Notes under the pieces: generated by a model
What the model was told of the DNA's origin: nothing
Seen by the model: the letters and a program-made list of their open reading frames with translations, nothing else
The model's database searches: none
Shown here: positions 1 through 5,687 of the stretch, piece by piece
Layout: each line of letters starts with the position of its first letter
Position numbering within the stretch: the first letter of the stretch is position 1
Position numbers and translations under genes: made by a program
Source of the DNA: Opitutaceae bacterium
GTDB lineage: Bacteria > Verrucomicrobiota > Verrucomicrobiia > Opitutales > Opitutaceae
Reading direction: 5' to 3'
Assembly: GCA_031254955.1 (NCBI GenBank)
Contig: JAIRTK010000209.1
Location: 1-10,809 of the forward strand
DNA length: 10,809 nucleotides

Positions 1-442
1 GCGACAGAATAAACAGGAAAGGCTCTAAAGTTGGAATCTGATTGGGAAACGGTATCACTCCCGGAGGTGAAACCGGACGGTTGAGTGCACTGGCCGATGG
101 CTGATTCTAGACGAAATACTCCGGCTTTGTCTAATCATGCCTGCCGTTCGGTGGAATAGGGACCATTCGCTGAACAGCGGCAATACCATTTCCAAATGAA
201 AAACCGACTTTAACAGGTAGTGCCCTTCATGTTTTACCTATCCCTAATTTTGGCACCCGAGTCGTTCGGGATATTGAATCTGTCGCGGGACGGGTGGTTT
301 CGTTATGCGGTATGGGGCGGCGGCGAGGATGGGACGGCATTGAGGGATGCGGGAAACTAATGGTTCCGCCCTGCTTTTCCCGCCCTGTCTGATTGCGGAC
401 GAAACGGACGGCTCGGAGGCCGTCCTTCCAAAAAAAGGGTGA
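1..442. other. Gene-free region downstream of rplX
   Basis: I see no supportable gene here. The composition looks less GC-rich than the operon. A minus-strand frame of about 44 codons stays open from about position 132 to the left edge, but it has no start codon in the window and no family resemblance I recognise. Another open frame at 244-477 reads like translated non-coding sequence. Visible structure includes an imperfect extended hairpin at 142-182 (TGCCG/CGGCA outer, TTC/GAA and GAAT/ATTC inner) and a small hairpin at 256-270 (CCCGA/TCGGG). I recognise no tRNA or rRNA. In many bacteria rplE would follow rplX here, and it does not. Confidence 0.6.
406..425. repeat. Perfect 7-bp stem hairpin
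   Basis: GGACGGC at 406-412 pairs with GCCGTCC at 419-425 around a 6-nt loop. Read on the minus strand it is preceded by GGAA, which resembles the short heads of REP-type palindromes. It lies just beyond the T-tract of the possible terminator at 430-460. It may be a REP-like repeat or part of a bipartite 3' end. Only the palindrome itself is seen. Confidence 0.45.
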
Positions 443-460
443 ATTGGGATTATACCCTTT
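430..460 (-). terminator. Possible weak intrinsic terminator of the operon
   Basis: On the minus strand AAAGGGT (460-454) can pair with ACCCTTT (440-434) across a 13-nt loop. The 3' arm runs into seven consecutive T (436-430). The geometry is that of a Rho-independent terminator, but the stem has only three G-C pairs. It lies about 155 nt after the rplX stop, beyond the dispersed element. It could instead be part of the ragged end of that element. Confidence 0.3.
443..452. repeat. 10-nt direct repeat, left partner (possible target-site duplication)
   Basis: ATTGGGATTA occurs at 443-452 and again at 608-617, flanking the left copy of the dispersed element. The right partner contains the rplX stop codon (615-617). 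This is what a 10-nt target-site duplication from insertion directly after rplX would look like. The right-hand copy of the element shows no comparable pair, so chance or degenerate element ends remain possible. Confidence 0.4.
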
Positions 461-605
461 CTCAGTGAAAAGTACACTTTAGAAGCAGAGCCATGTAGGG
501 GCTTCGCTTGCTAAGCCCGTTGCTGGTGCATGGCCTTTGCTGGTGTGCGGTTATCAGGCCGGGCGTCGCTTGCGACGCTCCTGCAAAAGTGTGATTTTCA
601 TTGGG
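452..605. mobile_element. Dispersed inverted-repeat element, left copy (REPIN/MITE-like)
   Basis: This 154-nt segment matches 10554-10724 closely along its whole length and in the same orientation. It has imperfect terminal inverted repeats: 463-480 (CAGTGAAAAGTACACTTT) against the reverse complement of 586-603, 15 of 18 matching. Inside are two hairpins in opposite orientation. The first is GTAG at 495-498 followed by stem 499-507/510-518 with one mismatch. The second is stem 561-569/572-580 followed by CTGC at 581-584, which is GCAG when read on the minus strand. Two units of a 17-nt repeat (GCTGGTGCATGGCCTTT type) lie between them. The GTAG-headed palindrome pair is the known architecture of REP doublets (REPINs), which are mobilised in trans by RAYT transposases. 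No transposase is present here. Family membership is inferred from structure. Confidence 0.7.
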
Positions 606-607
606 TG

Positions 608-617
608 ATTGGGATTA
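608..617. repeat. 10-nt direct repeat, right partner (overlaps rplX stop)
   Basis: This second copy of ATTGGGATTA matches 443-452. Its last three bases are the reverse complement of the TAA stop of rplX. If the pair is a target-site duplication, the element entered exactly at the end of rplX without damaging it. Confidence 0.4.
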
Positions 618-887
618 CTTTTCCTCTGTCTTTGGGGCGCGTTTGCCGGAGTCGTAGTCGGCTTGTTTCATGAGGTTCGACACGTGGATGGTGCCTTCGC
701 GCTCGATGATGCCGCCGGGTTTTTGCTCGCCTTGGGGTTTGGTGTGGCGTTTGACGAGGGCGACGCCTTCGACACGGGCGCGTTGTTTGGAGGCGACGAT
801 TTCAAGGATTTTGCCGGTCTTGCCTTTGTGGGCGCCGGAGATGACGACGACTGTGTCGCCGCGTTTGACGTGGAATTTTTGGGCCAT
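615..887 (-). CDS. rplX: 50S ribosomal protein L24
   Basis: L24 is an early-binding large-subunit protein that nucleates 23S rRNA domain I folding at the exit of the peptide tunnel. The 90-residue product shows the KOW-type N-terminus (KRGDTVVVISGAHKGKTGKI, about residues 8-27), then VEGVALVKRHTKP and the PGGIIEREGTIHVSN signature. It is shorter than the usual 100-105 residues. After IHVSN it ends in a charged tail (KRAPKTEEK) and lacks the usual RVGF...GKKVR segment. The ATG start lies only 3 nt after the rplN stop, with no Shine-Dalgarno sequence, so translation is probably coupled to rplN. It is the last gene of the run in the window. rplE, the usual next gene, does not follow within 614 nt. 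Confidence 0.97.
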   Translation of the reverse strand: MAQKFHVKRGDTVVVISGAHKGKTGKILEIVASKQRARVEGVALVKRHTKPQGEQKPGGIIEREGTIHVSNLMKQADYDSGKRAPKTEEK

Positions 888-890
888 GGT

Positions 891-1256
891 TTAGAGAACT
901 TCCGGGGCGAGGGATATGATCTTCATGAAGTTTTTCGCGCGTAGTTCGCGGGCGACGGGGCCGAAGATGCGGGTGCCTTTGGGGTTGCCGTCGGGCGTGA
1001 TGATGACGATGGCGTTGCTGTCGAAGCGCAGGTAGCTGCCGTCGGAGCGGCGGATGGGGGCTTTGGTGCGGACGACGACGGCTTTGGCGATTTCGCCTTT
1101 TTTCACGGTGGCGTCGGTCGAGCTTTCCTGGATGTGGACGGTGATGATGTCGCCGACGGCGGCGGTGTCGGTCATCTGGCCTTTTTTGCGGATGAAGCCG
1201 GCGCGGCGGGCGCCGGTGTTGTCGGCGATTTCGAGTCGGGAGCGCAGTTGTATCAT
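891..1256 (-). CDS. rplN: 50S ribosomal protein L14
   Basis: L14 binds 23S rRNA and forms an inter-subunit bridge with 16S rRNA, close to the translational GTPase and ribosome-silencing-factor site. The 121-residue product has the family length (122 in E. coli) and an unbroken match: [17 protein letters not shown] at the start, the [14 protein letters not shown] strand, [10 protein letters not shown] and the C-terminal [13 protein letters not shown]. The ATG start is supported by an SD-like AAAAGGA seven nt upstream. The gene lies 33 nt after rpsQ and 3 nt before rplX. It is the first gene of the classical spc operon, joined here to the S10 genes. Confidence 0.99.
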   Translation of the reverse strand: MIQLRSRLEIADNTGARRAGFIRKKGQMTDTAAVGDIITVHIQESSTDATVKKGEIAKAVVVRTKAPIRRSDGSYLRFDSNAIVIITPDGNPKGTRIFGPVARELRAKNFMKIISLAPEVL

Positions 1257-1263
1257 GGTGGTG

Positions 1264-1270
1264 TCCTTTT
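1264..1270 (-). promoter_or_regulatory. Shine-Dalgarno site of rplN
   Basis: On the minus strand AAAAGGA ends 7 nt before the rplN ATG. It is one of only three good SD sites I find among the sixteen starts. Confidence 0.65.
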
Positions 1271-1289
1271 GGTGGGATCGGGTTTGCTT

Positions 1290-1655
1290 CTACTCGGCGG
1301 CGGTGGTGGTGGTGGCGGCGGCGTCTTCGGTTTTCCGGGTCTTGGTGGGCACTTGCGCGGCGACATCGGCTTCGGTGATGGCGGCTCCGACGGAGATGGC
1401 GCGTTCTAGGATGGCGACCACGCGCCAGCGTTTGAGGCGGCTGATGGGGCGGGTTTCCATGATTTCGACTTTGTCGCCGATGCCGGCTGTGTTTTTTTCG
1501 TCGTGGACGTGCACGACGATTTTGCGGTTGATGACTTTTTGGTAGCGCGGGTGCGGCACTTTGAAGGGGACGGTGACTTTGATGGATTTGTCTCCGGAGC
1601 GGCTGGTGACGAAGCCGACGAGGTCTTTGCGTTTGTTGCGTGTCGTGGTGGGCAT
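1290..1655 (-). CDS. rpsQ: 30S ribosomal protein S17 with C-terminal tail
   Basis: S17 is a primary 16S rRNA binder that helps assemble the 5' domain of the small subunit. The core (about residues 8-85) matches the family: RKDLVGFVTSRSGDKSIKV, VPHPRYQKVI, the HVHDE turn, GDKVEIMETRPISRLKRWRVV. The protein has 121 residues against about 84 in E. coli. About 36 residues at the C-terminus form an Ala/Thr-rich, probably disordered tail ending AAATTTTAAE, encoded by a run of GCC and ACC codons (1295-1322). The ATG start has no SD sequence. A 104-nt gap containing A-rich repeats separates it from rpmC upstream. Confidence 0.97.
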   Translation of the reverse strand: MPTTTRNKRKDLVGFVTSRSGDKSIKVTVPFKVPHPRYQKVINRKIVVHVHDEKNTAGIGDKVEIMETRPISRLKRWRVVAILERAISVGAAITEADVAAQVPTKTRKTEDAAATTTTAAE

Positions 1656-1759
1656 GGCGGGAAGGGTTTTTGGTTTTTCGTTTTCAGGCGTGATTTTCGT
1701 TTTTCATCCGGCTCGGGGAGGGGCGGCTTAATCTTGGCTCGGGTGGGGGGAATCGATAA
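1656..1759 (-). other. rpmC-rpsQ intergenic spacer with A-rich direct repeats
   Basis: This 104-nt gap is long for this operon. Read on the minus strand, a 13-nt near-identical pair occurs at 1706-1694 (TGAAAAACGAAAA) and 1686-1674 (TGAAAACGAAAAA). Both fall in an A-rich leader 20-50 nt before the rpsQ ATG, which lacks an SD. An unstructured A-rich leader could help ribosomal protein S1-mediated initiation. That role is inference. I see no strong hairpin and no open reading frame. Confidence 0.4.
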
Positions 1760-1978
1760 TCACTTGGTGGCGGCGGGTTGTTGTTTTTCGGCGCGGGTTT
1801 TTTCGGCGCGGATGGTTTCCATGCGCGCGATGTCTTTGCGGATGGCGCGGAGGGTGTGGGTTTTCTCGACTTGGCCGGTTTGTTTGCGGAGGCGGAGCTG
1901 GGTGAGCTGTTCGCGGGCTTCGCGGAGTTTGGTGTCGAGTTCGGTGATGGAGAGGTCGCGGGTTTCTTTTGCGGTCAT
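1760..1978 (-). CDS. rpmC: 50S ribosomal protein L29
   Basis: L29 is a small two-helix protein on the solvent side near the peptide-tunnel exit, part of the docking surface for trigger factor and the signal recognition particle. The 72-residue product has the helical-hairpin pattern: [24 protein letters not shown], then an [13 protein letters not shown] second helix (about residues 44-57). It ends in a lysine/alanine-rich tail slightly longer than the 63-residue E. coli protein. The ATG start gives the correct N-terminus ([10 protein letters not shown]). It lies 29 nt after rplP, in the normal S10-operon order rplP-rpmC-rpsQ. No SD is visible. Confidence 0.97.
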   Translation of the reverse strand: MTAKETRDLSITELDTKLREAREQLTQLRLRKQTGQVEKTHTLRAIRKDIARMETIRAEKTRAEKQQPAATK

Positions 1979-2007
1979 GGTGTGGCGTCTTTGCGGGTTG
2001 TGCTGGT

Positions 2008-2430
2008 TCAGGCGGTGACGCCTTCGCGCAGGATGAAGCGGCAGCGGAAGGGGAGTTTGGCGTCGGCGAGGCGGAAGGCGTCTTTGGCGATGGAGGCGGG
2101 CACGCCGGCGAGTTCGAAGAGGATGGCGCCGGGTTTGATGACGGCGACGTAGAATTCGACGGCGCCTTTGCCTTGGCCTTGGCGGACTTCGGCGGGTTTT
2201 TTGGTGATGGGTTTGTGGGGGAAGACGCGGATCCAGAGTTTGCCTTTGCGTTTGAGGTGGCGCGTGATGGCGACGCGGGCGGCTTCGATCTGGCGTCCGG
2301 TCATGTTGCCTCGTGTGAGGGACTGGATGGCGAAGTCGCCGAATGCGATGGTGTTGCCGCTTGTGGCGTTGCCTTTGCGGGAGCCTTTTTGCGTTTTGCG
2401 GTATTTGGTGCGTGCGGGTGCGAGAGCCAT
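2008..2430 (-). CDS. rplP: 50S ribosomal protein L16
   Basis: L16 organises the A-site tRNA region and the 23S rRNA around the peptidyl-transferase centre and is needed late in 50S assembly. The 140-residue product is of family length (136 in E. coli). It carries the expected blocks: [10 protein letters not shown] at the N-terminus, [62 protein letters not shown] and [10 protein letters not shown]. The ATG has a good SD (AGGAGA, 7 nt spacing). It lies 34 nt after rpsC and 29 nt before rpmC. Confidence 0.99.
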   Translation of the reverse strand: MALAPARTKYRKTQKGSRKGNATSGNTIAFGDFAIQSLTRGNMTGRQIEAARVAITRHLKRKGKLWIRVFPHKPITKKPAEVRQGQGKGAVEFYVAVIKPGAILFELAGVPASIAKDAFRLADAKLPFRCRFILREGVTA

Positions 2431-2437
2431 GTGGGTG

Positions 2438-2443
2438 TCTCCT
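2438..2443 (-). promoter_or_regulatory. Shine-Dalgarno site of rplP
   Basis: On the minus strand AGGAGA ends 7 nt before the rplP ATG, in the rpsC-rplP spacer. Most neighbouring genes lack such a site. Confidence 0.7.
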
Positions 2444-2464
2444 GTTGGTTGGCCGGGCGGCGGG

Positions 2465-3097
2465 TTAGTTGGTTTCGGCGTCTTTTTTGCAGATCCAGCA
2501 TTTCACGCCGATTTTGCCGTAAACGGTCCGGGCCTCGGAGAAGCCGTAGTCGATGTTTTCGCGGAGGGTGTGGAGTGGCACGCGGCCTTTGCGTTGCCAT
2601 TCGCGGCGGGCGATGTCGGCGCCGCCGAGGCGTCCGGAGCATTGGATGCGGATGCCTTCGACGCCGAGGGTCATGGCGATTTCGACGGCTTTTTTCATGG
2701 CGCGGCGGAAGGCGATGCGGCGTTCGAGTTGGAGGGCGACGTTTTCGGCGACGAGTTGGGCTTCGGTCTCGGGTTTTTTGACTTCCTGGATGTCGAGGAG
2801 GATTTCTTTGCCGGTGAGTTTGGCGAGTTCGTCTTTGATTTTGTCGATTTCCTGTCCTTTGCGGCCGATGACGATGCCGGGGCGGGCGGTGTAGATTTTG
2901 ACGCGGACGCGGTTGGAGGCGCGTTCGATGAAGATGCGCGGCACGGAGGCTTGTTTGAGTTTTTCCATGAGTTTCTCACGGATGAGCTGGTCTTCGGCGA
3001 GGAGTCGGGCGAAGTCGCGTTTGCCGGCGAACCAGCGGGATTGCCAGGCGCGGCTGACGGCGAGGCGGAAACCGACGGGATTGGTCTTTTGGCCCAT
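2465..3097 (-). CDS. rpsC: 30S ribosomal protein S3
   Basis: S3 forms part of the mRNA entry channel of the small subunit. The 210-residue product begins with the signature [12 protein letters not shown]. It has a type II KH domain with the GRKG loop at residues 78-81 ([14 protein letters not shown]). The C-terminal domain runs from about residue 120 and contains FRRAMKKA at 130-137. R131, R132 and K135 fall at the positions linked in E. coli S3 to the ribosome's mRNA helicase activity. It ends [19 protein letters not shown], so the variable C-terminal tail is shorter than in the 233-residue E. coli protein. The ATG lies 12 nt after rplV, without an SD. Confidence 0.99.
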   Translation of the reverse strand: MGQKTNPVGFRLAVSRAWQSRWFAGKRDFARLLAEDQLIREKLMEKLKQASVPRIFIERASNRVRVKIYTARPGIVIGRKGQEIDKIKDELAKLTGKEILLDIQEVKKPETEAQLVAENVALQLERRIAFRRAMKKAVEIAMTLGVEGIRIQCSGRLGGADIARREWQRKGRVPLHTLRENIDYGFSEARTVYGKIGVKCWICKKDAETN

Positions 3098-3109
3098 GGT
3101 GGTGGTAAA

Positions 3110-3448
3110 TTAGTTGTTGCCGTCGGCGAGGACGATGCGGATGTGGGACATTTTTTTCCGGCGCGGGGCGGCGGAGCCTTTGGCGGCGGCTTTGAAGCGT
3201 TTGAGGACGGGGCCGTTTTCGATGATGGCGGTTTTCACGACGAGGGTGTCGGCGGAGAGGTTGGCGTTGTTTTCGGCGTTGGCGATGGCGGACTTGAGGG
3301 TCTTGGCGATGAGGCGCGCGGATTTGCGCGGGATGATGCCGAGGAGGTCGATGGCCTCGGGGGCTTTGCGTCCTTGGATGGCGCGGGCGACTTCGCGCAT
3401 TTTCTTGGGTGACATGCGCGCGTAGCGGGTGATGGCTTGAACTTCCAT
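3110..3448 (-). CDS. rplV: 50S ribosomal protein L22
   Basis: L22 contacts all domains of 23S rRNA and sends a beta-hairpin into the nascent-peptide tunnel, where changes can confer macrolide resistance. The 112-residue product (110 in E. coli) has the N-terminal RMSPKKMREVARAIQG helix, the NAENNANLSADTL segment, and the tunnel hairpin at about residues 79-103, from GPVLKRFK through RRKKMSHI. No deletion is visible in that hairpin. The ATG has no SD and follows a 108-nt spacer containing a REP-like hairpin and a G-rich tandem repeat. Confidence 0.99.
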   Translation of the reverse strand: MEVQAITRYARMSPKKMREVARAIQGRKAPEAIDLLGIIPRKSARLIAKTLKSAIANAENNANLSADTLVVKTAIIENGPVLKRFKAAAKGSAAPRRKKMSHIRIVLADGNN

Positions 3449-3476
3449 GTTTGGTGAGGATTCCGGGTGAGCGGCG

Positions 3477-3509
3477 GTAGCAGGGTGGCGCGGGCGCGCC
3501 GTCCCCTAC
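3477..3509. repeat. REP-like hairpin between rpsS and rplV
   Basis: GTAG at 3477-3480 pairs with CTAC at 3506-3509, then (after a CA bulge) GGG 3483-3485 with CCC 3503-3505, then GGCGC 3487-3491 with GCGCC 3496-3500 around a 4-nt loop. GTAG therefore stands at the outer end on both strands. This matches the head-plus-bulged-palindrome layout of REP sequences. In the transcript it would fold about 30 nt before the rplV start. It could stabilise or process the mRNA, or simply be a tolerated repeat. Confidence 0.55.
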
Positions 3510-3531
3510 CCTTTGGGTTTCGGTTGGTGGT

Positions 3532-3556
3532 GGGTTGGGTGTGGGTTGGGTGTGGG
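3532..3556 (+). repeat. G-tract tandem repeat (predicted G-quadruplex) after rpsS stop
   Basis: The plus strand has five GGG tracts at 3532-3534, 3537-3539, 3543-3545, 3548-3550 and 3554-3556, separated by 2-3-nt loops. They come from an 11-nt unit (GTGGGTTGGGT) repeated at 3530, 3541 and, partly, 3552. The run abuts the rpsS stop codon (TTA at 3557-3559 on this strand). It satisfies the usual G-quadruplex pattern on the template strand of the operon. The mRNA itself would be C-rich here. Confidence 0.6.
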
Positions 3557-3832
3557 TTAGACTTCTTTGCGGGTCATGCCGCCGTGCGCTTTGAAGACGC
3601 GGGTGGGGGCGAACTCGCCGAGTTTGTGGCCGACCATGTTTTCCGTGATGTAGACGGAGACAAAGGCTTTGCCGTTGTGGATGTTGAAGGTGTGGCCGAT
3701 GAAGTCGGGCGTGATGGTCGAGCGTCGGGACCAGGTCTGGATGGGTTTCTTGGCGTTGGTTTTGACCGCCTTCTCGATTTTTTCGAGCAGGTGGTAATCG
3801 ACGAAGAAGCCTTTTTTGATGGAGCGTGCCAT
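3557..3832 (-). CDS. rpsS: 30S ribosomal protein S19
   Basis: S19 sits in the head of the small subunit, pairs with S13 and contacts the A-site finger bridge and tRNA. The 91-residue product (92 in E. coli) is unmistakable: [12 protein letters not shown] at the N-terminus, then [23 protein letters not shown] and the C-terminal [17 protein letters not shown]. The ATG start lies in an ACCATG context with no SD, 20 nt after rplB. Its stop codon abuts a G-rich tandem repeat on the opposite strand. Confidence 0.99.
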   Translation of the reverse strand: MARSIKKGFFVDYHLLEKIEKAVKTNAKKPIQTWSRRSTITPDFIGHTFNIHNGKAFVSVYITENMVGHKLGEFAPTRVFKAHGGMTRKEV

Positions 3833-3852
3833 GGTGCGTGTCCGTTAAAGGG

Positions 3853-4719
3853 TTATTTTTTGCCGCGCGGGGGGCGTCCGTTGTGGCGGGTGAGGATGAG
3901 GCTGTTCGAGGGTTTGGCGCGGCGGCGGGTGGGGAAGCCTTTGGCGAGTTGGCCCCAGGGGGACATGAGGTGCTGGCGTCCGCCGCCGCCTTTGGATTTG
4001 CCTTGGCCGCCGCCGTTGGGGTGGTCGATGGGGTTCATCACCATGCCGCGGACGCGGGGGCGTTTGCCGAGCCAGCGGTTGCGGCCGGCTTTGCCGAGGG
4101 AGCGTTGGTTGTGTCCGGGGTTGCCGACTTCGCCGATGGTGGCGCGGCATCGGGGGTTCACCAGGCGGATTTCGCCGGAGGGGAGTTTGATTTGGGCGAA
4201 GCCGCCGTCGATGGCGATGAGTTCGACCGCCGAGCCGGCGCCGCGGGCGAGTCGGGCGCCGCGTCCGGGGAGGAGTTCGACGCAGTGGACTTTGGTCGCG
4301 GGGGGGATGATTTCGAGGGGGAAGTTGTTGCCGACGATGAAGTCGTTGAGCGTGGCTTTTTGCGAGGAGACGATTTTGGCGCCGGTGGCGAGGCCTTGGG
4401 GGGCGATGATGTAGTTTTTGTCGCCGTTGGCATATTGGACGAGGGCGATGTTGGCCGAGCGGTTGGGGTCATACTCGATGGCGAGCACGGTGGCGGGCAC
4501 GTCGAGGAGGGCGCGGCGGAAGTCGATGACGCGGTAGAGTTTTTTATGTCCGCCGCCGCGGCGGCGGGAGGTGATGCGTCCGTAGCAGTTGCGGCCTCCG
4601 GTGCGTTTTTTGGATTGGGTGAGGGCGCGTTCGGGGCGTTTTTTGGCGAGTTCCGGCTGGCTGTTCCGGGTGGTGAATCGCTGGGAGGGCGTGAGGGGGC
4701 GGGAGTGTTTGAGTGCCAT
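3853..4719 (-). CDS. rplB: 50S ribosomal protein L2
   Basis: L2 is one of the most conserved ribosomal proteins, needed for subunit association and for the peptidyl-transferase centre. The 288-residue product is somewhat longer than E. coli L2 (273). It shows GGGHKKLYRVIDFRR (55-69), EYDPNRSANIALV (82-94), CRATIGEVGN (191-200) and the C-terminal MNPIDHPNGGGQG (228-240). The functionally important His of the DHP motif (His229 in E. coli) is kept as H233. However, the usual HPHGGGEG reads HPNGGGQG, and a KSKGGGGRQH insert follows before SPWGQLAKG. The ATG is in an ACCATG context with only a weak GGAGA 9 nt upstream. Confidence 0.99.
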   Translation of the reverse strand: MALKHSRPLTPSQRFTTRNSQPELAKKRPERALTQSKKRTGGRNCYGRITSRRRGGGHKKLYRVIDFRRALLDVPATVLAIEYDPNRSANIALVQYANGDKNYIIAPQGLATGAKIVSSQKATLNDFIVGNNFPLEIIPPATKVHCVELLPGRGARLARGAGSAVELIAIDGGFAQIKLPSGEIRLVNPRCRATIGEVGNPGHNQRSLGKAGRNRWLGKRPRVRGMVMNPIDHPNGGGQGKSKGGGGRQHLMSPWGQLAKGFPTRRRAKPSNSLILTRHNGRPPRGKK

Positions 4720-4751
4720 GGTGGTGTGTCTCCGGGTGGGCGGATGGGTTT

Positions 4752-5033
4752 TTAGAGGAGTTCGATTTTGTCGCCTTTTTTGAGGGTGACGATCGCCTTT
4801 TTGTAGTCGGAGGTGAGGCCGGGGCGTCCGGTGCGGCCGCGTTTGTTTTTGCCGCGGTAGTTGGCGACGTTCACGCGGGTGACGGTGACTTTGAAGGTTT
4901 TTTCAACGGCGGCGGCGATGGTGTGTTTGGTCGCGTCCGGGTGAACTTGGAAGGTGTACTGGCTGTAGTCGGACGAGAGTTTGTTGGATTTTTCCGTGAG
5001 GCGGACGTGTTTGAGGATGTAGGCGGAGTTCAT
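4752..5033 (-). CDS. rplW: 50S ribosomal protein L23
   Basis: L23 lies beside the exit of the peptide tunnel and docks trigger factor, the signal recognition particle and the translocon. The 93-residue product has the family pattern: an N-terminal LKHVRLTEKSNKL helix, the YTFQVHPDATKHTIAAAVEKTFKVTVTRVNV core (about 26-56) and a basic loop with GKNKRGRTGR. The start codon overlaps the rplD stop by 4 nt (ATGA) and is preceded by the best SD of the window, AAGGAGGT, with a 5-nt spacer. Translational coupling to rplD is likely. Confidence 0.99.
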   Translation of the reverse strand: MNSAYILKHVRLTEKSNKLSSDYSQYTFQVHPDATKHTIAAAVEKTFKVTVTRVNVANYRGKNKRGRTGRPGLTSDYKKAIVTLKKGDKIELL

Positions 5034-5665
5034 TGTTTACCTCCTTTTGCGCGGGTGATGATTTGTTCGAGGGCCGCCGTGGAGACGATGATTTTGCCGT
5101 AGCGGGCGAGGTCGAGGGTGTTGAGTTTCGAGGCTTCCTGCATGGCGACGCGGGCGATGTTGCGCGTGGCGCGGGCGGTTTCGGGGGTGAAGGTGGAGTC
5201 GACGACGAGGACTTTGCCTTTGGGGGCGATGCGTGCGATGACTTGGTTGAGGGTCTTGGTCTTGGCGGCGGGCGCGTCGAATTTTTCGATGACGTCGAGT
5301 TCGCCGGCGCTGGCGCGGTCGAAGAGGGCGCGGTTGAAGGCGAGGGTTTTGACTTTGGCGTTGATTTTTTTGGAATAGTCGCGGGGTTTCGGGCCGAAGA
5401 CGACGCCGCCGCCGGTCCAGAGGGGGGAGCGGCGTTCGCCGGAGCGGGCGCGGCCGGTGCCTTTCTGGCGGAAGGGTTTTTTGTTGCTTCCGGAGACTTC
5501 GCCGCGGGTTTTGGTGGAGTGCGTGCCGAGGCGGTTGTTGGCGTTGATGGCGACGATGACTTCCTTGACCGCTTGGAGGCCTTTGTCGCCTTCAAAAACG
5601 GGGAGGCCGTCAAATTCCTGCTCGCGCGAGGTGTTGCCGTCGGGTGTGAAAACTTTGAGTTTCAT
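5030..5665 (-). CDS. rplD: 50S ribosomal protein L4
   Basis: L4 is an assembly protein whose extended loop lines the peptide tunnel. In E. coli it also autoregulates the S10 operon. The 211-residue product (201 in E. coli) has the tunnel loop at about residues 50-98, with [20 protein letters not shown] and [14 protein letters not shown], followed by a Rossmann-like domain with GKVLVVDS and a C-terminal [12 protein letters not shown] helix. The ATG start is 22 nt after rplC. The nearest SD-like AAGGA lies 13 nt upstream, which is long. No E. coli-type S10 leader can be claimed here because rpsJ follows fusA by only 25 nt. Confidence 0.99.
   Translation of the reverse strand: MKLKVFTPDGNTSREQEFDGLPVFEGDKGLQAVKEVIVAINANNRLGTHSTKTRGEVSGSNKKPFRQKGTGRARSGERRSPLWTGGGVVFGPKPRDYSKKINAKVKTLAFNRALFDRASAGELDVIEKFDAPAAKTKTLNQVIARIAPKGKVLVVDSTFTPETARATRNIARVAMQEASKLNTLDLARYGKIIVSTAALEQIITRAKGGKQ
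5039..5046 (-). promoter_or_regulatory. Strong Shine-Dalgarno site of rplW inside rplD
   Basis: AAGGAGGT on the minus strand ends 5 nt before the rplW ATG and lies within the last codons of rplD. With the ATGA overlap it supports re-initiation or coupled translation of L4 and L23. Confidence 0.85.
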
Positions 5666-5687
5666 GGCTGGCTAAGGGTCCTTCGTG

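Noticed and set aside
1..243. tRNA or other known structured RNA
   Set aside because: No T-loop consensus or cloverleaf is visible; only imperfect short hairpins occur.
244..477. 77-codon minus-strand open frame downstream of rplX
   Set aside because: It crosses the hairpin at 406-425, the T-tract and the element boundary; no SD and no recognisable family.
2168..3412. 414-codon plus-strand open frame opposite rplP, rpsC and rplV
   Set aside because: Same antisense artefact: Gly/Phe/Asp/Ala-rich translation, and it spans three real genes and their spacers.
3826..4755. 309-codon plus-strand open frame opposite rplB
   Set aside because: Shadow of rplB with antisense-type composition and no family motif.
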